The notes beneath the pieces were generated by a model that was given only the letters and a program-made list of their open reading frames with translations, searched no databases and was not told the DNA's origin. From the NCBI GenBank assembly GCA_037367405.1, contig JAZKJV010000387.1, positions 1,054,001 through 1,118,000 of the forward strand: 64,000 bases of DNA, read 5' to 3'. Within the stretch, counting starts at the first letter, position 1; each line of letters begins with the position of its first letter. Source of the DNA: Ottelia alismoides. Its lineage: Eukaryota > Streptophyta > Magnoliopsida > Alismatales > Hydrocharitaceae. Position numbers and translations under genes: made by a program. Of this stretch, positions 54,690 to 64,000 are shown piece by piece.

Positions 54690-55049
54690 TGTAGAGAGGA
54701 TTGCAGCAGAGGTGTTGTAATCTTCTTTAATTTTTTGTGATTTTGATTTCAAAATCTAACCTTATAATTTGAATCTTAGATTAATTCTCTACATATCATT
54801 CAAATTTTGCTCGAATCCGAGCTTATTTGCTATTGGTTTAAAATTCAGATCTTTTTTAAATCGAATTTAAGTTGCTTAGATCATGACTGAATGTTTGACC
54901 ATTAAGATAAAATAGCAAATAAACTCAAATTCCAATGAAATTTGGAGAATATGTAGAGCATTAATTTAAGATTCAATCTATAAGGTTGGATTTTGAAATC
55001 AAAAAAAATTAAGGATGACTACAACCCCTCTACTGCAATCCTCTCTACA
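54690..55049. mobile_element. Long inverted-repeat (MITE-like) element
   Basis: From TGTAGAGAGGATTGCA to TGCAATCCTCTCTACA the sequence is an inverted repeat with arms of about 130 bp and a loop of about 90 bp. The arms share TTTCAAAATCTAACCTTATA and TCTACATAT. A partial relative lies at 38125-38435. No target duplication is clear. Confidence 0.75.
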
Positions 55050-55723
55050 ACAGAGGATCTGTTTCCAATCAAAAGACCTAAAGAAGCAAAAAAAAGATTA
55101 AGGCATGTAGCAGGCGTCTACAAATCTCAGGCACCAAGGTAACTCTAGCGTATGAAGTTGACCAAGCTTGAACCTTTGGTAGTGAAGATATACGAGATCC
55201 AAGATAATCGCATAGCATTTTTTAAGGTATTAAGGGAACAAAGCATCATGTGGTCCCCTGGCATTTATGATCTAAAATGTATGTGGATGCTTGATATATA
55301 GCACACTACAACATGTCTATTGTGATGCATATTTTGCAATCTATATTTATACTATCCATGTGAAATATATAATAACAAATATTATCTCTCAAGCCATGTC
55401 ACACTAAGATTGCATAGCCATACGAGTGATGATGAGAAGCCAAAGATCTTCAGACGATGTAATCAAGGAGTTGGAGGATTAACTCCTACCCAAGACATAA
55501 CATGAACTGTATAGGCAGATTTTCAATGTCTTGAGAAAACTAGACAAATATATAATAATGTGAAGCAGATCTTCTTTGATATAAAGATATGTCCACAGAA
55601 TACATGCTCTTCAACTTTATGATTTGTTTGCCAACTTGGGCCCAACCTGAGCTGAGAATGTAGAAGGTGAAGGATTAAAATCAAATCATCATAGATACAT
55701 ACAAACATTTCTACACATACATA
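55050..55723. other. Intergenic, nothing recognised
   Basis: AT-rich, with short frames on both strands and no recognisable domain. Confidence 0.45.
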
Positions 55724-55879
55724 TACATTGATGAGCGACTTCTCGACTAGGGTTAAGAATCAAGAAATATCAAGGTTGTTGCGACCCCAATCAACAAGTC
55801 GGACTCAATCAAGAAAAATAAACCACTCAAAAAGATCAAAAACAATCAGGCATATATAAGCGGTTCACTATTTATTTTA

Positions 55880-57059
55880 CCTGGTATAGCAACCAGGATT
55901 GAACACAAGGAGCACGAGAAAACCTACGAAGTAGTCAAATCTCAGGAAAAGGACATATTTTGTATGGTTTTTAATTTTGCAAATCATTTTTAGGTTTTCA
56001 ATCAACAAATGAAAAAACAAGGCAACACCACATTTTTTGTATTTTTAATTAAGGCTAAAAATGCTTAGAAAATTAAGATAAAAAATATTTTTGGATTTTT
56101 GAGGCTTTAAAGTATTTTTGGTAATTTTCTGGGGCTTTGTAAATGTTTTATGAATTCATAAAAATCAACCAGTGACTAAAATTGCAAACAGTGAACAGCA
56201 TGGAACAAATTGCAACTTAAAAATACTTTAAGTGGCTCAAACTCCTTGACCACAATTTTATGAGAAAACGCAAGTAAAAATCTTCAATCATGAACTAAAA
56301 TGAGAATTTTTAGAGTTTGCTTGAATTTTATATAATTTTTATAAGTTTTTAGATGTTTTGTAATTTTTAGGATTTTTATAAGGAATTTTTAAACAAAATT
56401 ACTACTTAGCTAAAGCACACAAAAAGACACTAATAGGATTTTTTGAATTTTTTAGACAATTTTTGAATTTTTATATATTTTCAAAAGTAGGCAGGATACT
56501 TTTTATAGGTTTTTTTTAAAAAAAATAATAATTGCAAAGAAATTAACCCACAAAAATCATACTAAATACTACACATCAACATGAGTTGGTGGTAATTTTT
56601 AGATAATTTTTAGGATCAATTTGCTATTTATGAAGTCCAAAATACAAGAAGTAAATAAGCACAGTTTACAGGACCAGTTCGCAATTAAAACAAATCTCTG
56701 GGCCAAACAATAACAACTTAAGAGAACACATGGCCAAATCTGCAATTAACCCCAACAACGCCTACATAACAGATGATCTAGGCTCACAAGGGTATAAATG
56801 TAATTATCAAAACATAACATGCATTCAATAACCAGCAGAAAGTTCAAGGAACAAAATGCAAATAACCCCGCAAACCATGAGGGGATGCACATGATACAGA
56901 CTCGGAGGGACTGGTATGCAAATATTCAAAAATATGAGGTCCAGACTGCAAAAGTACTTAACTACAATATTTATTTAAGGGACTAAAGCGAAATGGCAAG
57001 ACATGCAAGGATAAGATGGAAATATACCCCTTGGGGCACGTGCGTAGCGCGGGGGACCA
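55880..57059 (-). repeat. Internal duplication in solo LTR B, unit 1
   Basis: Begins CTGGTATAGCAACCAGG and ends GGCACGTGCGTAGCGCGGGG then GACCA. Unit 2 (57060-57999) starts CTGGTATAACAACTAGAG and ends GGCACGTGCGTAGCGTGGGG. Unit 1 is longer because unit 2 lacks about 220 bp in its GC-rich end. Confidence 0.85.
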
Positions 57060-57999
57060 CTGGTATAACAACTAGAGTCGAACATAAGGAGCACGACAAA
57101 ACCCACGAAGTAGTCAAATCTTAGGAAAATGGCATGTTTTTGTGGTTTTTAATTTTGCAAGAAAAATAGGTTTTCAATCAACAAATAAGAAAAAAAGGCA
57201 ACACCATAATCTTTTTGTATTTTTTATTAAAGCTAAAAATGCTCAGAAAATTAAGATAAAAATATTTTCGGGTTTTTGAGGTTTTAAAGTATTTTTGATA
57301 ATTTTATGGGGTTTTGCAAATGTTTTTATGAATTTATAAAAATCAAATAGTGACTAAAAATGCAAACAGTGAACAACAATGATCAAATTGCAACTTAAAA
57401 ATCCTTTAAGTGCCCTAAGGTCCTCAACCACAATTTTATGAGAAAATACAAGTAAAAACCTTCAATCAGGAACTGAAATGAGAATTTTTGGAGTTTGCTT
57501 GAATTTTATATGATTTTTATAAGTGTTTATATGTTTTCTAATTTTTAGGATTTTTATAAGGAATTTTCAAACAAAATTACAACTTAGCTAAAGCACACAA
57601 AAGACACCAACATGATTTTTTTTTTGGATTTTTAAGACAATTGTTGGATTTTTATGGATTTTTAAAAATAGACATGATACTTTTTATAGGTTTTTTATTT
57701 TTCAAAAATAATAATTGCAAAGAAATTAACCCACAAAAATCACACTAAATACTACACGACAACAGGAGTTGGTGGTGATTTTTAGATAATTTTTAGGATC
57801 AATTTGCTATTTATTAAGTCCAAAATACAATAAGTAAATAAGCACAATTTACAGGGACCAGTTCGCAATTAAAATAATAACAACTTAAGAGAAAACATGG
57901 CGAAATATACAATTAACCGCAACAATGCCTGCATAACATGTGGTACAGGATAAGATGGAAATATAACCCTTGGGGCACGTGCGTAGCGTGGGGAACCAC
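57060..57999 (-). repeat. Internal duplication in solo LTR B, unit 2
   Basis: Second unit of the head-to-tail duplication, 940 bp. In this copy the hairpin block has lost pairing (CTGG...CTAG), which suggests the outermost unit (unit 1, at the LTR 3' end) is the one that stayed under constraint. Confidence 0.8.
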
Positions 58000-58603
58000 T
58001 AACGGTGTTGATCACCTCTGCAACGCTGATCTGATGGATCTGATTTATCGGCTACGTGTGTGTCAGATGCTCCATAAGGTCTGATCTAGTGGCCCCAAAA
58101 GTTGCTCTGTCAGATGGGCGTGATGGAATCTGGCAGAGGCGCGGTCATCCAACGGCTGAAGGAGGGTTGGACGACCTTTGATCGGCCAATGGAGGTGATC
58201 CACTGCTCCGATGAGGTCAACAAAGGGTCATGCAGTGTCACGAGGGTGCTCTGCTTCAGATGGACGGCTCTGATGGAGGTGACGATGGTCGGATGGGTAC
58301 GGTGGTGGATGCTCCTCTTGGAGCTACTCCGCCTTAGCAGAAAAGGCTCCAAAATAATCCCCAGGCGCGTTTGCAGACCTGCAAGGGGAAGAGAGAGCTT
58401 GGGACTACGCTCCGGCCCTGGTTTTTACTTCAAAAGGTAAGGAAAGCGGTGGTGGATGGTGATCGACCTCTGGTGAAGGCGTGAGAAGAAGGTCTGAGCC
58501 TAATCTCCACTCGATGGTCGAGTCTTAGGATGGTTGGGTTACGTGAGAGGGTGCGGAGTGAGATGTAGTGTAGACCAGAGCAGGTAGATGTAGGGAACGG
58601 GGC

Positions 58604-58621
58604 TCTGACCAGTTGGTCAGA
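58604..58621. promoter_or_regulatory. Inverted TGACC palindrome in solo LTR B
   Basis: TCTGACCAGTTGGTCAGA has arms TCTGACCA and TGGTCAGA around GT. It is a relative of the W-box palindromes, though the core here is CTGACC. Confidence 0.35.
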
Positions 58622-59151
58622 ACAAGTGAACGTTGGCGGAGATGGAATGAAAAGATGAATTGAAATGGGAAATGTACTGGATACGAGCGCTATCTGAAGC
58701 TACTGAGGTGCTCGGCAAGGTCAAGTGAAGGTGGGCGATCGGGTCTTGGCCTCAACCAAGCTGCGGCTGGCCGGGAGGCTTCATGCAGTGGAGCTCCGGC
58801 CACGTCGTGAGCGACAAGTCTCCAGGTGCTTCCCAACGATCCTGAAAGGTTCCTCCGCTAGCTATCACTTCAATGAAGGTAGCTAGGAGGGAATGGGGCG
58901 CGAGGGACAAGCTGCGCTTCAGTGGAGGCGGACGAGAGCTTTTACACACGAAGTGAGGGTCCAAAAAGATCGACGCGGAACACGGAACCCTAAGAATATC
59001 CGGATAATCCTAGGGGTCCACGAGGATTACGGATGTCTGAGGAAGCACGGGTCCAAGAATCAAGGTGAGAGGTGGTCGGAGTCGGGTGGGAAAATAGGGA
59101 GAACAAGCTTCGTTGAGAAGGCGGGTGACCCGACCCAACCTGGAAGGCAGT

Positions 59152-59167
59152 GTTGACTGGAGTCAAC
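59152..59167. promoter_or_regulatory. Inverted W-box pair in solo LTR B
   Basis: GTTGACTGGAGTCAAC holds two opposed TTGACT cores with a 2-base spacer. Discounting the inserted MITE it lies about 820 bp from the LTR start, close to the place of the pair in the element 2 family (about 950-965 bp). Confidence 0.5.
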
Positions 59168-59336
59168 CAATCCTCCGGACCATCAGAAAATAGTATGCGC
59201 AAAATAATTGAAAATTCAATAAAAAATAATAAATGAATTTAAAATAAAAAGTTTATAAAAAAATGTTTATTAAATTTCAAAGTATTTTCTATGATTTTTA
59301 ATTATTTTTATAAAAATAATATATTGTGTATATATA

Positions 59337-59725
59337 AGGGAAAAGGGAAGCTACACCGGGTGGTGCAGCCAACTAGCTACACCCGGGTATTTTTCTCATT
59401 GGTTTTCGATTTTTTTGAAGAAAACCTATGGGGATTTACTTAGTTTATTGAGTGGAATATGTGTTTCAAATTTCATGCAAAACAAACATTCCTAACATGT
59501 CCATCTAGATAGGGTCAATTTCAATAATTCTGAGACCATTAAAATGTGATAGTCTTGATGGAGATGATAGAAGTGTCAAATTTAGTTGAAATTGGTATGA
59601 TATCATGGTGATATGTGGTGATTTAAATCCTCATAGGTTTCATTTCAAAAACGCAAAAAACCAATGAAAAAAAGGGTCGGGTGCAGCTAGTTAGCTACAC
59701 CCCCGGGTGCAGCTTCCCCAACCCC
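59337..59725. mobile_element. Foldback MITE nested in solo LTR B
   Basis: The arms AAGGGAAGCTACACCGGGTG and CACCCCCGGGTGCAGCTTCC, with the inner pair AACTAGCTACACCCGGG / GTTAGCTACACCC, make a long inverted repeat. TATATA lies on both sides. Confidence 0.75.
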
Positions 59726-60440
59726 TATATATAATATATAGTATTATATACAAGTATAATATACCTACGTATTATGTACAAGTATTTTTATTTTATTATT
59801 TTTACACAAATACCCTTATTTTATATTTTATTTATTTATAACATAATTTTAGAAGTATAAATTAATTTTATTTTATTTTTACAAAGTAATAAGGATATAT
59901 AATAAATAATAGATGTAATAATACAAGTGTTTTTGTACAAGGAATGAAGGATTTTATTTTTATTTTTTTTATTTTATTTTCTAATTTTTGTTTTATTTTT
60001 ATATTGTTTCTAGGATTATATACAAGCATGTAAAAATAAATATTTTATTTTATTTTTCAAAAATAATTATATGTGCAAATATATGTAATATATACAATAG
60101 ATAGTGATCCCTATCTCTCTCTACTTATTTTATTTTGCGATTAGGTTAAGGCTTGACCTTCTCTTGGGGTTTGAGTCACTCTATATTTATTCTAAATACC
60201 TCATTCTTTTTTCTTTTCCTTTATTCTTTTATTTAGCCAAAAATATGCTAATTATGCACTTTAACAAAGGCATGCATATTACTAAGTTATTGTATTTACA
60301 GATATTTACATGATATTTTGCTAAGAAAAATAGCTAAAATAAAAGAATAAAGGGTGAGAATCATGGATTCATCATACATACATACACATATACATATGCA
60401 TACATGCATACATAATAATCCAAGAAGAATACACAACCCT

Positions 60441-60464
60441 ATATATATATATATATATATATAT
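60441..60464. repeat. (TA)n microsatellite
   Basis: About 24 bp of TA just left of the next foldback MITE. Confidence 0.85.
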
Positions 60465-60846
60465 GAGAAAAGGGATCCTACTCCATGGAGTAGATAACTT
60501 ACCTACTCCATTTTCTTTTTTAAATTTTTTTTATTTTTTTGAAAAATGCTTCCATAGATTTTCATAACTATATCCCCTTAATATGTCATTCAAATTTCGT
60601 CAGAAACAGAGACTCCTACGGCCTCCATCCAGACAATCATTTTTTAACGGTCACATATTTGTTGTATTTTTCATATTCTAGATGGAGGTCGTAGGAGTCT
60701 CTGTTTCTGACGAAATTTGAATGATATATTAGAGAGATATAGCTATGAAAATCCATGGAAGCATTTTTCAAAAAAATAAAAAATTTTAAAAAAAGAAAGT
60801 GGAGTAGGTAAGTTACATACTCCATGGAGTATGATCCATTTCCTCT
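60465..60846. mobile_element. Foldback MITE, TACTTCATGAAGTA family, copy 3
   Basis: The arms CCTACTCCATGGAGTAGATA and TACATACTCCATGGAGTATG enclose the inner pair TTTTCATAACTATATC / GATATAGCTATGAAAATC. The tip palindrome differs from copy 1 (CTCCATGGAG versus TTCATGAA) but remains self-complementary. Confidence 0.8.
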
Positions 60847-60861
60847 CTCTCTCTATGTATA

Positions 60862-61379
60862 TATAGAGGGCTTATCTAGAGGGCACTGTGCCGATTTAGC
60901 AATTAATAGGCCCCTAATTGTAGACGTCCGATTAAAATCGTGAGGTCTAAACAAAATTTTGATGATAATGTCAAATATGGCATATTTTGAATACAATAAC
61001 TGTTATCGCGAGAAATATGGACGGTAAATTAATTTCATTGACGTAATCAGTAATCGATGATTAACAAAAACAAAATAGCATTTCCTTATTATGAAGAACG
61101 GCGATCATCTTCGAGATCAGTTCGTCTTTGAAGCCAATCCCTTCTTTCGTTCGTCTTTGAAGATCGTTTCGAGGTCGCTTCATCTTCGAGATCAGTAAGT
61201 TTTTATGTATCGTCGTCTTTGAAGAACATTTTGAAAGTATTTTCTTTTCTATAATTTAAACATATTTAAATTCCGATTCAGATCTTACTAATTTTTGATG
61301 CATACTTATTAAAAAAATCATGTACAGGTAGTGATAGTAATAAAAATTGTGAGTGTTGGATTAAGAACAAATAGGTTAT
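60862..61379. repeat. Single terminus of a TIR element, then intergenic
   Basis: AGGGCTTATCTAGAGGGCAC at 60867-60886 matches the right-end type of the element at 49193-50407 (AGGACTTATCTAGAGGGCC). Its other end is not in the window and may lie beyond LTR C. Near 61095-61200 are short repeats of CTTCGAGATCAG and TTCGTCTTTGAAG. No gene recognised. Confidence 0.5.
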
Positions 61380-64000
61380 TGATAAGCGTAGGATCGATCA
61401 CTCGGATAAAGGTATTAATCGGTCGTTGTGACCCAAGCAATCAGATGCACTTAATCAAGAAAAATAAACCACTGATATCAATAAAATCAGATAAAACCAA
61501 AATAGCGGTCCTGCTATTGGATTAACCTGGTATAGCACCTAGGGTCGAACTCAAGGAGCACGGATTGGCCTTACGGCCTACGAAGTAGTAAAAAGGAATA
61601 AAACAAAAGAACAAAATATTTTTAGTGGTTTTTGAGTATTTTTATTTTTTTTGGATTTTTAATGTATAAAGAAAATGAGAAAAATAAAGAAAAACACACT
61701 TCAACAATTTATTTAAGGCACTAAAAATCAACCAAAAATTCAAACAAAAATATTTTTATGTATTTTATATTTTTTAGTATTTTTGGTGAATTTTTGAGAA
61801 TTTTCTGATGTTTATTTAATTTTCTAAAAATAAAAAAGTGAAACAAACAGTGGGTACTGTCCAGCCGAGCCAAAAAGCCCTAGATAAAATATCTAAGAGC
61901 CTCAAAATGGCTTGGAGGTAATTTTCCTGTAAAGAAGATGAAACAAGGAAAATTCAGGTACCAATTTTATTATTTTTTGGGTTTTTAGTTTATTTACTAA
62001 AATTTTTATAGGTTTTTGAGTGTTTTTAAGTTTTTAGTGGTTTTAAGTAATGAAAAATAGTCAAAATTGGCTAGAAAATCAAACTAAGCAAAACAAACAG
62101 TAAATAATTTTTATAGAATTTTTAATTGAGTTTTAATATTTTTTGTGATTTTTCAAGCTAGACAGTGACAAAAATAGAGGTTTTTGATTTTTTTAAAATA
62201 TCAAACGAAATCAAAAATGTTCTCAAAATTCCAAGAAAATTTTACAACATGGCAGGAGCCATGTGTCCAATTTTCGTTGGAATTGGAGGTGATTTGCTAT
62301 TTTATTCAAAAATAAAGAGAGGGTACTGTGCACAGGGACCAAAGTGCAAATACCCAAAGTGCTGGGGGGTCTGGTGCAAAATACCTAGCAAAACACGCGC
62401 CACGCGCATGCCTGGGGCACTCAGGGACCCAAATGTAATAAAAATAAGTCCCGAGGACTTATTGGTAACACGTACCAAAAGTCCAGGGGCTTATCTGCAA
62501 AACACCCAAAATATATCGCACATGTGGAAATAAATCACGCGCAGGGGTATAAATGCAAATAAGTAAAAGATTTCATTCATTCAATAACATCCAGAACTAC
62601 AGGGGTCTCTACTGCAAATAACCCAAAATATCACGTGTCGATGCACGTGTCCACAACTAGCAGGGGTATAAATGCCAATAAAGTAAAGCACAGAGTCCAC
62701 TATGCAAATAGCCCTAAAACTAAACAACAGACTTTAATATTTACAGGACTAAAACGAAATAAAAATAAAGACAGGGCCTAAGGGTAAATTACCCTTTATT
62801 AAGCGGATGGGCTGGATGCGCGCCACGTGGATGATCGGAAGGCAGCTGACGGTGGGCGCTCCAGATGGCGTCTCCTCAGATCAGACGATGAAGGCTGCTC
62901 CGGAGATGGACGGCTAGGATTGAATCTGGAGCAGGAGGGGACGATCGACGGCAACAGAGGGTCCTGGAAGAACAGGTTCCCGGCGAGACTCGCCGGGCTC
63001 GGGTGTGCGCAGCTGACCTCCTGGGAGCACTCTGATGGTCGGAGAAGGATCGTGGAGGGCTCCCGCGTCTGCCGGTGGGCTCCGATGATCGAGCCGAGCT
63101 CCGAGGAGCTCGGGCGAGGTCGGCAGAGCTGGGTCTCCTAGCTGGATGACGAAGGGCCTCAGATGGCCCTCGTTTCGACCTGAAAAGTGAACCAGAAGAC
63201 TCACGGGTCGAGGGCAAATTGCCTCGACCCGGTTAGGCAAAGTGGGGGTGACTGATGCGTCGGGATGGCGAGCTCCGGCGAAGGTGGTGGACGGAGGAGC
63301 TCGGTTCCCAGCTCCTATGCGAGCTGGGTTGAGTGAATGGGTGAAGAAGGTGCGTCGGAGAGTGGCGGAGACGAAGGTTGATTCCGATGATCGATAGGAG
63401 TAACGGAGTGGTCGGAATCAAAGAAACGCGGCGGCGGAGCGATTTGGGCGTAAACTGAAATTAAAGGAAAAGATAGGCTATCGGAGCTACCTGGGTGGTC
63501 GGAGAGACTGGAGAGGAGCTGTTGATGCTCCTGGTCGTCGCCTCAAGGATCGTCTCGCTCCGAGGCTCGGAGCTCACGCGGGTGGCGGAGCTGCGGCGGC
63601 TGGGCTCGTCGATCGATGGAATCGCCTCCTCTCCTCGCTGCAACAGGCTCAGACGCGAGCTGTCACCCCACGCACTCTCTGGAGCTCACAGGAAAAGGAA
63701 GCAAATGGCCAAAGATGAGCAATCGAGTGGCGGAGCTGCAGCTATATACGGCTAGGGGTCCGAGAAAGATGGGTCCGGGCAAGCTCAGGAGCACGCGGAT
63801 CCCGAGGGAGCGGCTCCGGCGAGGATGTCGGATGAACGATTAAGGATTCGGACCCGGGGTTTAGGGAAATGGGTATCGGATTAAGCGGGTATAATTTTGA
63901 GAAATCGGGTCGGGCGCTTGCATCCACAGAAGGTGGTCCTGGGGGGGGTAGTTGACCGGGCGGTCAACATCCCCATGACCCAATGGAAATCGGCCACGTG
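61380..64000 (-). repeat. LTR C, element 2 family, cut by window edge
   Basis: On the minus strand the LTR ends at 61380 (TACGCTTATCA) and runs left-to-right in the window through the CCTGG/CCAGG hairpin region (61526-61562; the arm here is CCTAGG), the phrase array, the hairpin GGGTCGAGGGC at 63207, TATA (63741-63749), the W-box pair (63951-63968) and a G-box at the last bases. About 1 kb of its U3 is outside the window. It cannot be told whether it is solo or part of a whole element. Confidence 0.88.
63951..64000. promoter_or_regulatory. Inverted W-box pair and G-box of LTR C
   Basis: GTTGACCGGGCGGTCAAC at 63951-63968, then GCCACGTG reaching the window end at 64000. Confidence 0.5.

Larger units (their letters stand above)
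55729..60374 (-). repeat. Solo LTR B, a third Athila-type family
   Basis: Bounded by TACAT at 55724-55728 and 60375-60379. On the minus strand it starts TGATGAATCCATGATTCTCA and ends GAAGTCGCTCATCA. Its ends and the hairpin at 55880-55917 resemble the LTRs of elements 1 and 2, but most of the body is diverged. It contains a foldback MITE (59337-59725) and an internal duplication of about 1 kb (55880-57999). No primer site, coding region or second LTR is attached. Confidence 0.88.

Overview
This window is nuclear DNA of a flowering plant. The evidence is a 12-exon cytosolic glutamine synthetase gene with GT-AG introns, long Ty3/gypsy LTR retrotransposons with tRNA-Asp primer sites, Mutator-like elements with 9-bp target duplications, hAT elements and many TA-flanked foldback MITEs. 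The species cannot be named from the sequence. The density of Athila-type LTR elements suggests a repeat-rich, heterochromatin-like district with one surviving gene.

Layout. Positions 1-470 hold the right part of a miniature LTR retroelement (TRIM). A MULE with an exact 9-bp duplication lies at 3775-4828. Positions 5529-35884 are one LTR element (element 1, + strand, target duplication GTCCA). Its 5' LTR was later entered twice: by a Pack-MULE at 7414-8865 carrying a piece of an EDR2-like (DUF1336) gene, and by a complete gypsy element (element 2, 9447-25379, target duplication CCGCC) with gag, protease, reverse transcriptase, RNase H and integrase. Element 1 has only one long uninterrupted gag-type reading frame and no polymerase. 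Both elements share the same style of LTR ends, primer site, 5' leader and 3' noncoding region, so element 1 looks like a non-autonomous partner of an element-2-like relative.

From 35.9 to 51 kb there is a decayed adenine/guanine-permease fragment (38.7 kb) and a dense field of foldback MITEs set in (TA)n. This includes a five-unit MITE array (41967-42880), a solo LTR on the minus strand (43745-47354, duplication GTGGT) nested in a TIR element, and a hAT element (47941-48969, duplication CCCACAAT) nested in a MITE. The glutamine synthetase gene lies at 51250-53466 with a foldback MITE about 460 bp upstream of its start codon. To the right are an inverted-repeat element (54690-55049), a second minus-strand solo LTR (55729-60374, duplication TACAT) with an internal 1-kb duplication, another foldback MITE, and a third minus-strand LTR (61380-64000) cut by the window edge.

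Themes that go beyond ordinary annotation: repeated stem-loops carrying copies of the polypurine tract in the 3' regions of both elements; inverted TTGAC (W-box) palindromes in the upstream part of every LTR family here; a hairpin near the 3' end of every LTR that survives when flanking sequence has diverged; a degenerate phrase array inside the LTRs that is open as an antisense reading frame in three copies; and five premature stops in element 2 that are all TAG, which fits decay at CAG (CHG-methylation) sites. All similarity statements are by eye; no alignment or database search was run.
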